In this document: piece after piece, positions 48,445-60,600 of the stretch
Layout of the letters: each line of letters begins with the position of its first letter
Numbering within the stretch: the first letter of the stretch is position 1
Source: Quillaja saponaria
Taxonomy: Eukaryota > Streptophyta > Magnoliopsida > Fabales > Quillajaceae
Assembly (NCBI GenBank): GCA_029379385.1
Contig: CM055607.1
Coordinates: 9,734,001-9,798,000, forward strand
Direction of reading: 5' to 3'
Length of the DNA: 64,000 bases
Program-made: the position numbers and the translations under genes
Notes under the pieces: model-generated
What the model saw: only the letters and a program-made list of their open reading frames with translations
What the model was told of the DNA's origin: nothing
The model's database searches: none

Positions 48445-48603
48445 TAAAAAATAATTATAGAAAAAGAAATATTAGTAGCTTGGATTATAACAAGACTATA
48501 CCATAACTTTAAATTTATAATAGAACAATTACATAAGACTTGCTTATCTAAACAATATGAGACTTAACACCCAACATAACTTAATACTAAATATACTCTA
48601 ACA
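48445..48603 (-). repeat. 5' LTR of the TRIM-like element
   Basis: Upstream LTR in element orientation, 159 bp, from TGTTAGAG at 48603 to 48445. It abuts the primer-binding site. Confidence 0.85.
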
Positions 48604-49094
48604 GTAATATTAATATTATAAAATGAAATAGAAAAATTTATTAGAATTTTTGAAAAAATCAAAATTAAATGACAAAGAATATAAGATTCAATTAAATTCA
48701 AATAAAATTATATGATTCAATTAAAAAAATCAAATACAAAGGCCTATTTGGGAAAACAGAAAAACTAGAAAACCTAACGTATAATTAGCCCTCTTCTTTC
48801 CTCTCCTTCTTGGGAAAATTACTTTGTAGCATTTGGGCCATTTTTTTGGGCCCAGCCCTGTACATGTTTTTTTTTTCCCGCTATGGGTTGTCTGGTCATT
48901 TGCACCCCCTACAACTTTCCGCAACTCCGCCGGCGGCGGGACTGGTTTTTCTTTGCTTTCTTTCCCGGTGTACAATGCCATTTCGACAAGTCATCTCAAC
49001 TTCTTCTTCTTGCAATTTTTATCCAAAGTATCAGTGGCAGTAGTACTGCCCAATCAGCATAAGGTGGTTTCCCTCTCTTCCTGAATTTTTACAT

Positions 49095-51345
49095 ATGTTC
49101 CATACTATTAACCACACTATCGTTAACTGCCTCAATTCGGCTACAGCTTCTCTATGTCAGGCACGACAAGCTCATGCCCACATCCTCAAAGTCGGTCTCT
49201 TTAATGATACCCATCTCACAACCAGGCTACTTTCTCTGTATGCCAATAACTTATGCTTCACTGACGCGAACCTTGTCCTTGATTCTGTTTGTGACGCCAA
49301 TTTGTTATCTTTCTCTACACTCATCCATGCATTTTCAAAATTTAAGCATTTTGAGCATGTGCTGCGAGTTTTTTCTCAAATGGTATCTCGAGGTCTGGTG
49401 CCTGATTGTTATGTCCTCCCTAGTGCTGTAAAGGCTTGTGCTGGACTACAGGCCCTGAAAGTAGGGAAGCAGGTCCATGGAATTGCTTGCGTAACTGAGG
49501 CTGAATCTGATTCTTTTGTGAAATCATCTTTAATCCACATGTATCTAAAATGTAACAAAATTAAGGATGCCCATAAGTTGTTTGATGCAATGCCTGAGAA
49601 GGATGTGATTATTTGGAGTGCTTTGATTTCTGGTTACTCTCGACAAGGACGCTTAGACAAGGCAAAGGAACTTTTTTCTGATATGAGGGATATGGGTGTG
49701 GAACCAAATTTAGTGTTGTGGAACGGTATGATAGCAGGATTCAGCCAGAGTAGCTTATATTGTGAGGCAGTAATGTTGTTTCAAAAGATGTATTCAGAGG
49801 GCTTCCAGCCTGATGGATCTACTGTATGCAGTGTTCTCCCTGCTTTGGGGCAATTAGAGGATCTGATTTCAGGGAAGCAGATTCATGGTTTTGCGATTAA
49901 GCAGGGTTTTGGATTAGACAAGTGTGTTGTTAGTGCACTGATTGACATGTACGGTAAATGCACCTGTACATTAGATATGTCACGGGTGTTTGATGAAGCA
50001 GATCAAATGGACATAGGTTCTTGCAATGCTTTCATTACGGGTTTATCACGTAATGGTCTTGTTGACACTGCACTGGAGATTTTTAGGCAGTTCGAGGACA
50101 GCAGAATTGAGTTGAACGTAGTGTCATGGACATCGATGATCTCTAGTTGCTCTCAGAATGGAAAAGATATGGAAGCTTTGGAGCTTTTCAGAGAGATGCA
50201 GTCTAATGGGGTGGAGCCTAACTGTATAACTATCCCATGCTTGCTTCCAGCTTGTGGCAATATTGCTGCACTAGTGCATGGGAAGGCAGTCCATTGCTTC
50301 TCTATCAGAAGAGGAATATCTGGTGATGTGTATGTAGGTAGTGCGTTAGTCGATATGTATGCTAAGTGTGGAAAAATCCATCTGTCTCAACTTTGGTTCG
50401 ATAAAATGCCAACCAGAAACTTAGTTTCCTGGAATTCGATAATGAGTGGGATATTCGATGCATGGAAAGGCTAAGGAAACCATAGAGATGTTTCATATGA
50501 TGCAACATAGTGGACAGAAGCCCGATTTTATAAGCTTCACCTGTGTGTTATCAGCTTGCAGCCAAAATGGCTTAACAGAAGTGGGATTGCATTACTTCAA
50601 TTGCATGTCCAAGGATCATGGCATCGAAGCTAGAATGGAGCATTATGCTTGCATGGTAACTCTTCTCGGTCGTGTAGGAAAACTTCAAGAGGCCTATTCT
50701 ATGATCGAAAAAATGCCATTTGAACCCGATGCTTGTGTTTGGGGAGCTCTGCTAAGTTCTTGCAGGATTCACCATAATGTGAGTTTAGGTAAGGTTGCTG
50801 CAGAGAAACTTTTCAAGTTAGAACCAGGAAATCCTGGGAACTACATTCTTCTGTCAAATACCTATGCTTCCAAGGCCATGTGGAGTGAAGTGAACATAGT
50901 AAGAGATATGATGAAGAATATGGGGTTAAGGAAGAACCCTGGCTGTAGTTGGATTGGGATCAGCAACAAACTGCACATGCTTCTTTCTGGAGACAAGTCA
51001 CATCCACAAATGGACCAAATTCTGGAAAAGTTGGATAAGTTAGGCATTGAAATGAAAAAATCTGGTTATTTTCCCATAACCAACTTCGTTCTGCAGGATG
51101 TGGAGGAACAGGATAAGGAACAGATGTTGTGTGGGCACAGTGAGAAGTTGGCAGTGGTACTTGGATTACTGAACACACGTTCAGGAGCTCCTCTTCAAGT
51201 AATTAAGAACCTCAGAATCTGTGGTGACTGTCATGCTTTTATAAAATTCATATCTAGTTTTGAAGGGAGAGAACTTTCTGTCCGAGACACAAACCGATTT
51301 CACCATTTCAAAGATGGTGTTTGTTCTTGTGGAGATTATTGGTAA
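49095..51345 (+). pseudogene. DYW-class PPR protein gene with a single frameshift
   Basis: Orthologue of Arabidopsis At1g20230 by recalled similarity (ITGLSRNGLVDTALEIF, LPACGNIAALVHGKAVH). The first frame, 49095-50474, covers the PPR repeats to NLVSWNSIMSG. An extra A near 50451 then shifts the frame (GGG-A-TATTCG where the family reads SGYSMHGKAKE). The second frame continues to 51345 through the E/E+ region (GKLQEAYSMIEKMPFEPDAC, NPGNYILLSNTYA) and a complete DYW deaminase-like end: GHSEKLAVVLGLLN (HxE), CGDCHAFIKFIS (CxxCH), and CSCGDYW at the stop. Apart from that one base the gene of about 750 codons is undamaged and intronless, as usual for the family. DYW proteins carry out C-to-U RNA editing in organelles. 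It could be a young pseudogene, an assembly error, or a split pair of products. Confidence 0.85.
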
Positions 51346-54300
51346 GTTGCTGATACGATTAACTGAGGTAACCATAATTTTCCTTCAAAGGAAAAGCAAT
51401 TTTGCACCATTGGTTTACCTCTTCCTGGGAGCAGAATTGAGATGCTCTGGCTTTAACATGGAATGCAAATTTATTCTGTAACAGGGAACTAATCCAATTA
51501 AAATATAAGGATAGACACTTCTGTTTTTGGTAAATGGAACCCCTATGAGTTTTTCCAAATTTCTAGGGATTTACGGCATAGTGAACATTTTTCTCCATTG
51601 TATAATCTGAATGCTGCTGGAACTTGTGCATCTATTGGAGATGCTAGTATTATTTTCTGTGTTGCTGATATGGAGCAGGTTAAATTGAGATGTTTACTGA
51701 ACATGATTTCAAGCTGTCTTGGGATTGAGAGTGAAATCGGGTGAGAGGATCAATAGTTCAGGCAGTAATGTTAATGGTATGTTGGATTTGGCATAAATCT
51801 TAGCTGCAAGGTGTCTTCTGTTTCTCAGACATGCTTGGCTTGCCTGTTGAGGTCTGATCTATGTCAAATGTTGTCATTGAAACTGCAGTATAGATTGTAA
51901 GCTTAAGGGAGAGACAAAACTATTCTCTGAAGACGGCTATCAAATTAAACTACATATATACCTACTTTTTTCTCTTTTGATAATGCCTATATGGCTAATG
52001 GATTACAAAGCCCCCAGAGAGATTTACAAGGCACATTTTAGCTAGCTGTCTCCATGGCCGAGCCCCTTAACATAGCCACTTTTTTGGTACGTGATTTTTG
52101 TTGTTGACTTACTAAGGAAAGCGGTCTACGTTGGTTCGGACTTTGTCGACTCTTTATGTGGTGCCTTTCTTCAGAGGTACAAGGAACTCAAGGTTTGTGT
52201 CAAAGGAAGAATCTCAGGAGGGAGCAGTATTCTTTTCTTCATGTTTATTTAGTTCAAGTTGGAGATAGTTCCTCTCTGTTTTCGAAATTACATTTGGATG
52301 AGGAAGGATAACCTTATAGCCTTTTCTTGAGTCGTTTTTTCTCTTAAATAATAGTAGTCTGTATTCATTATTATACTACTAAATGTAACATTTGGCAATC
52401 TCCTTTTCTTATTTTATTTCAATGCAAAATGGCAGAGTACTTTCTCATTTACCACATTCTGTAGGAATAGGTCCACTTTCCACTTCTACTATTATAGCTC
52501 CAATCTGAATTCATATCTCTGATACCCCACTCCTCTCAGTGTTTTTTTTTTTTTTTTTTTTCTTTTGTCAAAGGAAAAGAGAAAACGAAAATGGTGATTA
52601 CAACGGCAATCGCATTTAACATGCGTGTGTAATAATAGTGTTGTTGTCAGTGTAGAGTCTAATTCTAATATTGACTTGCTGTTATTTTGACTGGTAATAA
52701 CTCTCCCTCCTTTACATCAAAGTGCCTTCATAGAACTCCAGTGGAGTTTCACTCTTCCATCTTTTCACTTTTCAATGAGGTTCAAACATACAGTCTATCA
52801 AATTCATCCCGATCTGTTAAATGTTTACCTTGACATTTACTTTTCAAGGAAAGTTTGGCTTGACCAACAATTTTTTATTCATAATAAAACCAATATCATC
52901 TATTTTTTTCATGTAGTAGTTATGGTTTGCTTTTAATGTTTCTTTTAACGGAAATCGCTGGCAGCTCCATGAGAAAATAGCCTTGGTCGTTGGTGAAAGA
53001 AACATTTAGTTTCTTTGTTTAAACTGTGATAAGGTCGACATTTCAGTTGACTTTGAAAATAGATTGTGTGAATGCAAAAAGAAAAGAAAAAGGATGATGA
53101 ATTGATGATGTATTACCTTTTAATTAAATTAAAATATTTTTTTTATTGCTTAATCATCTTTTTCATATCGCTACAAAAACTTTCCTTCTTTTTTATTTTC
53201 CAGAGAAAATCCAAAACAACGTTAGTTTGGGATAAGGTTGACAGGGATTTTCACCGACCTGTATATATTTTGGTCCCTGATAGCCCCAATCCGCAATACC
53301 CACATACAAAGGACCAACTTGTCGAGAGGTGAAGTAGTAAAAAGAAGAGGAAGGCATCCGGGAAAAGACACAACGCAGGGAAAATGCCGTCTGGCCGTCT
53401 CACCCATCACAAGCTAATAGTCAATCATACAATGCCAATTTTAACGTTACCTCGATTTTCTTTGTACACACAACTGACTTTTCAAAGTCTTTCCCTCTGG
53501 TTTGTTTTTCGCTCAGTCAGCGCTTTAGTCTTCTACACAAACTCTATTTGTTAAATTCAGACTTCTTTTACTCTTCAAAAATCTATACCCCTCTCTTTCT
53601 CTGCATCTTCCCTTGTTCTGTTCTAACCAAAAACTTTGTAAACATGCATGCTGGAATTGTATTGGAGATGCAAGGTGCTGGCACTCTTGGTAGCTGAGGA
53701 AGCTTTGATTATATTGTTGGATAAAAGGTTCTGGCATGTCTTTCTTTTTTCTTTGGAATATGGCATTTTGTTATTAGTCTGGATAATTTTGAACTCGCTA
53801 TCATGCATCCAATTTTTATGACCCATTTTGTCATTCTTCCTGATACATATATTTTTATGGTATATAATTGTTTATCAGTGATGTATGAGTAAACTCTCAA
53901 ATAATTTCAAAATGCTTTACTCTCAAGATGATATTTTTGTGAATCCATACATCCAAGTCAGTAAAGTAGTTTATTATCGATGATCCATAGAAGAACAGGT
54001 CCCGTAGCTGAATGAACAATTCCAAGTAGTTTTTGTACTTCATGAACAAGTTTGGCGTTTCAAATTCTTGACTAGTTTAGGACTAAGCACTCAATGGGAC
54101 AAATTTGTCACGATTGCTGATCAATCCCATGCAGAAGAGCATTTTTCCTTCTGAAATGCATTGAACACAGAAACCAGTTAGTCCAAAAGCATAAGCTTTT
54201 AGGTGGAAAGACCCACTTGGAGAATAAATCTTGAGGAGGACTAATTCTAACCAAAGTGCGTCTCTCAAGCTTAACTTAGTCCATAAGATGGTGTCACTTC

Positions 54301-54632
54301 AACTAAAAGTCCTAAAATTTAAGTTCTTCATTCCGATTATGAGTACAGTCAGTTTTAACTATTCATATCGCTGGTGTAAACTAGGGAAAAAATAATCTCT
54401 TTATCACAGTTTCATTTGGTATATTTAACTATCACTTGCTTCCTGGAATTTTGATTCAAATTTGATCTTTGGATTCTTGTTGTGCTCTCCTGTATTTATT
54501 CTTCCCTTTTTCTTTATGTTCAGCTCTCTGGTTAGATTTAATTATCTTCCATTATGTAATACCGATATGGATTTATATATTTTGAATGCTTAGTTACATT
54601 TATCTTTGGTATTGTAGATTAGTGAATGAGAC
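51346..54632. other. Intergenic, PPR 3' end to CNGC first coding exon
   Basis: It contains the PPR 3' UTR, a fragment similar to the GAD 5' end (about 52470-52628), and the promoter and untranslated leader of the channel gene. A 3' splice site ggtattgtag just before the CNGC start (around 54618) suggests a 5' UTR intron. No other gene is recognised. Confidence 0.55.
52470..52628 (+). pseudogene. Truncated copy of the GAD leader and first codons
   Basis: The run aaaacgaaaatggtgatta at 52583-52601 matches the GAD start region at 37722-37740 (aaacgaaaatggtgatca). The ATG at 52591 is followed by GTG ATT ACA ACG (MVITT), as in GAD (MVITTT). Upstream there is patchy similarity to the GAD leader: ccacttctact against ccacttcccctact, ctgaattc, and accccactcctctc against tcccactctctc, ending in a poly-T. 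After about seven codons the similarity stops and a stop codon follows. This looks like a broken duplicate of the GAD 5' end. Confidence 0.55.
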
Positions 54633-57600
54633 ATGGCACGTTTTGAGAGAGATGAGGTGCCAATGCTGTCAGACACACATGTGCAACTATCCAATGGACA
54701 TGTGGATTCTAACTACCAGAGATTTGTATCCAGGACACGAAGTGCATCAATTTCTATCCCTATGGACTCTGTGGAGTCCTATGAAAGAGAAACTAATCTG
54801 GTGGGACATACTGGTCCATTGAGGAGTGAGAGAAGGACTTCGTTTATACAGATGAGTGGTCCACTGTTTGTTAGTCCTAAACCCGATAACCTTTCTTGTA
54901 AAAATCCTGGTGTAACGGGGAATAAAGTGGCGGAGAACAATGAAGAAAAATTTCTTTCTGTCAATGGCAAGGATGAGAATGATTGGCAGGCTTTCAATTA
55001 CACTGGAAAAAATGAACATTTACTGAGGTCTGGACAACTAGGGATGTGCAATGATCCTTATTGTACAACTTGCCCAACATATTTCAACATCAAGGCTACT
55101 CAACAAAAACATTCTAAAGCTTCGAACATATTTGATCCCAAGGTGTCTTTCTTCCTAAGATATAATGGTTACTTTTCTTTTAATAGGAGATCTCTAATGC
55201 TCTATTGTTAAGTTTTATTTAGTAATATGCATGGTTTTCAAACTTTAGTTGCCTGCTTATGTGATGGTTGAATACTTCACCTGAGATGCCTACCTTACTA
55301 GTTTTGATTTTTAAGTTAGAGTAAATTTGGGAGTTAAAGTAGAGTTTGTAAGAGCAATGAAGAAATATTATCTTTTGGTGGGTTTGTCAGAGATCGAGAA
55401 TTTCACTATTTCATTGTAGCAATTAATGTTAGGTTAATGCATTAATTCCTCTCTCGACTAATGTGCTCATCTTAAACTAGTAATTTTGAAACTGCCATGT
55501 GTTGTTATCAAAATTTTGGGTTCATCCTTTGTGAATGCATATCATCAACATTATTTTCTTTTCTAGAAGAGAAGTATAAATTGCTTTCCAGGTCATATTT
55601 GCTCAAGGTCACTAGGTCACCATTTACCATATCATAATCTTCTTGTTTTTCATTTCCCTTTGTTTCTCTAATTTATTATATTTGAAATCCTTGTAGAAGA
55701 CAAATTTAATTACTCCATAACTTGTTCATCTTGATGTTTACAGTTCCATAATGCTCTTTATGGGGATGCAAAAGGCTGGGCTAGACGATTCTATTCATTC
55801 CTTACTCCATATATTCCTGGAGTTATGAATCCTCATACTAAAGTTGTACAACAATGGAACAAGTTTTTTGCCATTTCTTGCTTAGTGGCAACTTTCGTAG
55901 ACCCGTTGTTTTTCTTCTTGTTGTCTGTAAATGGGGTATAATTATTTTCCTTTTTATTTCTTTTATAATATATTTATACTTTCCAGTTTGTAGTTTTGAT
56001 CTTTGTTTCTCTTAAACTAGCTCTAATGATTCTGAAATAAAAGTTTATATTGATGCTATGGAGATGCTTCCTATGACCATTAAAAGATCTCTTCTTACCA
56101 TTCCTGCTCCATGAAATTTCCTTGTTTTATGGCTGAAGAAATTTCCTCTCCTCAGGTCGGACTTCAGATTGGCCTGATATTTCTGTTGGATCAATGGTTG
56201 GCATGTAAATTTTATGTATATTTGACATGGTTTAGTCTATATGTTAAACTTTTTAATTAATTTTACACCATTGATGCAATCTTCAAGCTTTCAATGAAGC
56301 TCTGTTCGGTTCAAACCTTAGAAGTGAGAAAAGCTTGAACTTTCAGATATTGACAAACATTGTTATTATGTACTATCAGAATTACTAAAGAAATTGGAGA
56401 AGTTTGTTCAGTAAAATTAACTTTTTTTCTTAAAAGGACGAAAGGAGACAAGACATGAGTTGCATATAATTTGTGTAATACTTAATTTCCACTGAAATAA
56501 TTTAGTCTCTTCTTCTTTATTGGTTCTTCTCCCTCATTACTTGTATCTTCAAATAAACGCTTTCTAAGAATTTCATTACTTAGTGATTGTTTGCATTTAT
56601 TGTTCTGTTTTAATAGTTGTTTGACTCCAAATACGATTTTCTCCATTTCATTGTATATTCTTTGTATGTCTTCAGAAGAAAATGTCAAATATAATTTTTT
56701 CTTCCCACTCTCTTAATGCAGGACAATAAATGTATTTTCATAAACTGGCCAATAACCAAGATAATTGTTTCACTTAGAAGCGTGACTGATTTCATATACT
56801 TCTTGAACATGCTTCTTCAGGTAACTTCTCATCAACAATCTGTACAGAAAATTGTTGTCTTTTTTTTTTTTTTTTGTTTTGTTTTGTTTTTTTTTTTCTG
56901 TCACTTTCATAGACATTATGTACAAGTGAGAGGAACAAAAGCATGCATATCTGCATTTTTAATATGATTTTCTAGTTTATTAGCATTGGTTAAAGCTCAA
57001 TGCGAGGTTTAATTGATTGTTTCAATGTGCCTCTTTGCAGTTTAGGCTGGCCTATGTGGCTCCTGAGTCCATGGTTGTTGGTGCTGGTGAGTTAGTAGAC
57101 CAGCCGCGGACAATTGCTGTACATTATCTCCAGGGTTATTTTCTTATTGACTTATTTATTGTGTTACCACTTCCTCAGGTAACTCCATACCTTCAATTCT
57201 CTTGGTAACTTACTGCTGATGCAGTTCATTATCTATTATAGCATACTTTTTAGTGTGAAACAAGTTCTTACTGGAGAGTTAAGAATAGGACTCTGGATTA
57301 AGTAAGAATATCGTACATAATTTGTTCTTCGTGCTAGTTTCAAGGTTACTAATTTTATCTCTAGGTCGTAATAAATACTTGGTGGTTGGTACATTTTCCT
57401 CTTTTTGGACATTGCATTCTGGACTTTTTGTTTAATGTCATGCATTTTGTTTATATATTTGCTTTAGATTCTTCAGTGTAGACTGCTTTGGAGAATTCCA
57501 AAAGTAATACTTACTAATATGCTTCAATTTCAAATAGAAGAATCGATAAACGATAATATGAACTTAAGGATTTATGGTTCATTCTGTTCGGTCATGAGAT

Positions 57601-60600
57601 TTGGATGTAACATCCAAACTTGTGTCATAGTTATTTTATGAACAATAAACTTCTGCCCCTTTCGTTTTATATTGCTGTATTGTCTTTATCAATGAAACAG
57701 AGGACCAAAGTAATGCCCTTACGATCCTCGTGCTTGAATTTCAATAGAATGCCTAGTCTTATTTCTTTAGTCATGGAAAAGGCTAGGAATAATGAATTAT
57801 GTATGTGTATCAATGTGTTTGTGGCAATAAGTAGCTGGTGTAGGGGCCAGGTTCCATTTCTAATGAAGATGCTTATCAAAAGCAACTATACATCCAAAGT
57901 CTTTTCATTAGCATTTATGTAAATCTAACGTGCTTCAAAGATGTTAAGCTTTGTTACACTTATCTCCTTCTCTTACAATAATTTTCTTCTTCAACATTTT
58001 TGCAGATAATAATATTGGTAATCCTACCAAGATCCTTGGGATCATCTGGAGCAAATTATGCAAAGAATCTCCTCCGCACAGCGATTCTTGTTCAGTATAT
58101 CCCTAGGTTGTGTAGGTTTTCGCCTCTGCTAGTGGGTCAGTCTGCAAATGGCTTCATATTTGAATCAGCTTGGGCGAACTTCTTTATAAACCTTTTCACC
58201 TTCATGCTATCTGGCCATGTTGTTGGGTCATGCTGGTATCTCTTTGGTTTACAGGTGGGTGGAGGTTATCAGATCAGTAATGCTTGATTTATATAAATAT
58301 TGAAACTCCAAAGTAAGGATTATTGGAAGTAATATGAGTTGCGAAACATTTCATGTGCCCACTTGACCTAGCCCCACCCAAATAAGATGAAAACAAAAAC
58401 AAAGATTTAGTAATAAAAATCATCTAGCTTAGTGCATTATCTTTTGTGTGAAAAATAAATTATAGCTACTCAGAGGTGTGTTGTGAATTTATTCGCCTTC
58501 AATAATTTCAAAACCTAAGGACCTATATTGCATTTGCTCTGATGCTTAAAACCTGATTAGTTTGTGTTTTTCTATAGTATTATTTTTCTCTCGTTCTTTC
58601 TAGCTTTTCTTGTCTACAATCTTTGTTTGATAGAGTTTTGAATTCCATTTGTGTTACTTGATGATGATTGTTAAGATTCATGTACTTTTTCTTTGTATCC
58701 TTCCTTCTTGTTGCAGAGGGTTAACCAATGTCTGAGAGAATCCTGTCGTAGGTCAAATTTTAATGCATGTACTAAACTAATTGATTGTGGACACGGGCAA
58801 TTTGATGGCTTTCAAACTGACCGGACTTTGAATTTATGGAGAAACAATAATAGTATGGCTGATGCATGTTTTACTGAAGATGGTTTTTCTTATGGAATCT
58901 ATTTTCAAGCTGTCAACCTTACCACGAAGCATAGTGTGGCAACCCGATATATATATTCATTATTTTGGGGATTCCAGGTATATCCTTCATTCCTCTTGCT
59001 AGTGTTAAATGTATCTATTTTTTCCCATATATTTCAAGTTATGAATGTTATAATTAATATTATATATACTTTGTCTATTAAACTCGGAATTTAGTTTTGA
59101 TAAGACTTTCTCCAAGGGTATGTTTGGATGCAGTAAATTAGAGGTGGATTGTTAAATTCAAATTGTCATGTTTAATGCAAATTTTAGAATTAGAATTGGA
59201 ATTTTCAACAATTACAAAACATCATCCTGAATTCTTATAAGTAGATCCTAAAATTTACAATTCTTGTACATATAATATTCTTCACAATCACTTACTTACG
59301 ACGACATATCATGTTATAATATCGGTCACCACCACCGATAACATCCACCTCCCATTGCCAACCCTTACCCACCATAAACTTCGTCCACTTGTCTTTGGCC
59401 GCCACCACAATCATCACTAACCACCATCACCATTGACCCATCAAATATGATATCGACAACGGTAAGAATCCGTCGAAGATAACGACCACCATCAACTACC
59501 ATGGAAACAACTAAAGACAATGATAACCACCGTAAGAACATATCGAAAATTATGACAACCACCATTGGAATCTGCCAGAACTAGGGTAATAATTGTCAAA
59601 ATCCGCTAGAGACAAAGGCAACCATCGTTAGAACTTGCAGGAGACAACAACAACCACCACCAAGTACGTGAAGCACAATTCCAGTTGTAATTATTAATGT
59701 GATCCAAACTGGAGTATTGTAATCCTAACCAATTTCAATTTTAATAGAATTGAAATTGATTTTACAATTTCAATTCAATTGATCCAAATGCAATCTAACC
59801 CAATTATGCGTTATTGATGAAAATTAGGTCACCTGCCCTCAACCCTTAGATATGAGGCATATATTATTCACATTTGAAACGTGTCATTAGAAACTAATAA
59901 TAATTGCCAATCCTACCTCATCAACCACACATCCATGAAAAAGTAAAGATGACTGAACTCTAAAGCATGTCTATAATTTTTTTCAAAAAGGTGATTTTTA
60001 ACTCTATTAATTTTTTTAATTAATTGTATAACTTTGCCGCATTCTATAATTAAATGAAAACCCATCTTGATATTGTTATTGTGTGATCTTTATCCAGCAA
60101 ATCAGTACTTTGGCAGGTAATCTAGTTCCAAGCTATTTTGTTTGGGAAGTCCTTTTTACTATGGCAATCATCGGACTGGGTCTCTTGCTCTTTGCCCTTC
60201 TTATTGGAAATATGCAGAACTTTCTCCAGTCTCTGGGACGGAGGTAAGCTTTGGTCTTTGCAATTTATTCTTTCTAAATGTCTGTAGATGCAACGCCCCT
60301 TAAATGGGACAGAATATTTGAAGTGCATATTAATGCTGTCTGTGATAAATTTCTTTTATGCAGATTCATTTCTGTCTCTCCATGTTTCTGTCTGTTGTGA
60401 ATTTCAAGTTATTGCTTAGAATTCTATCATTAGTTCTGTTTTAAGAACAAGCTCTGATGGCCTAGCTAGAAGAATGAATCATCACAAACTAGAAATTCTA
60501 TAATATACTCTTTTGCATAAGTTCTTATACTGGACCATCATGTAGATGCTTCATAAATGGAAACATGTATATATCATACATCTCAAGGAGGTAGGCTAAA

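Larger units (their letters stand above)
47808..48603 (-). mobile_element. Miniature LTR retrotransposon (TRIM-like), 796 bp
   Basis: Complete small LTR element in - orientation. Two direct repeats of 159 bp (48603-48445 and 47966-47808) both start TGTTAGAGTATATTTAGTAT on the - strand. The first is followed directly by a primer-binding site, TGGTATCAGAAC (48444-48433), matching the 3' end of initiator tRNA-Met. The second is preceded by a purine tract (aaaatgatgggag). The element is flanked by the 5-bp target duplication gtaat (47803-47807 and 48604-48608). The internal 478 bp has no gag or pol reading frame, so it is non-autonomous. Several differences between the LTRs mean an old insertion. 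LTR ends are TG...TA instead of the usual CA. Confidence 0.88.
47530..49094. other. Intergenic between D-CDES and the DYW PPR gene
   Basis: Divergent promoter region holding a complete miniature LTR element (47808-48603), followed by the PPR leader. No other gene is seen. Short open frames at 48730-49084 are fortuitous. Confidence 0.6.

Noticed and set aside
59365..59565. 66-codon frame rich in Val/Asp/Gly
   Set aside because: It is a reading of the degenerate CCACC/CCATC repeats inside the MITE-like insertion in a CNGC intron.
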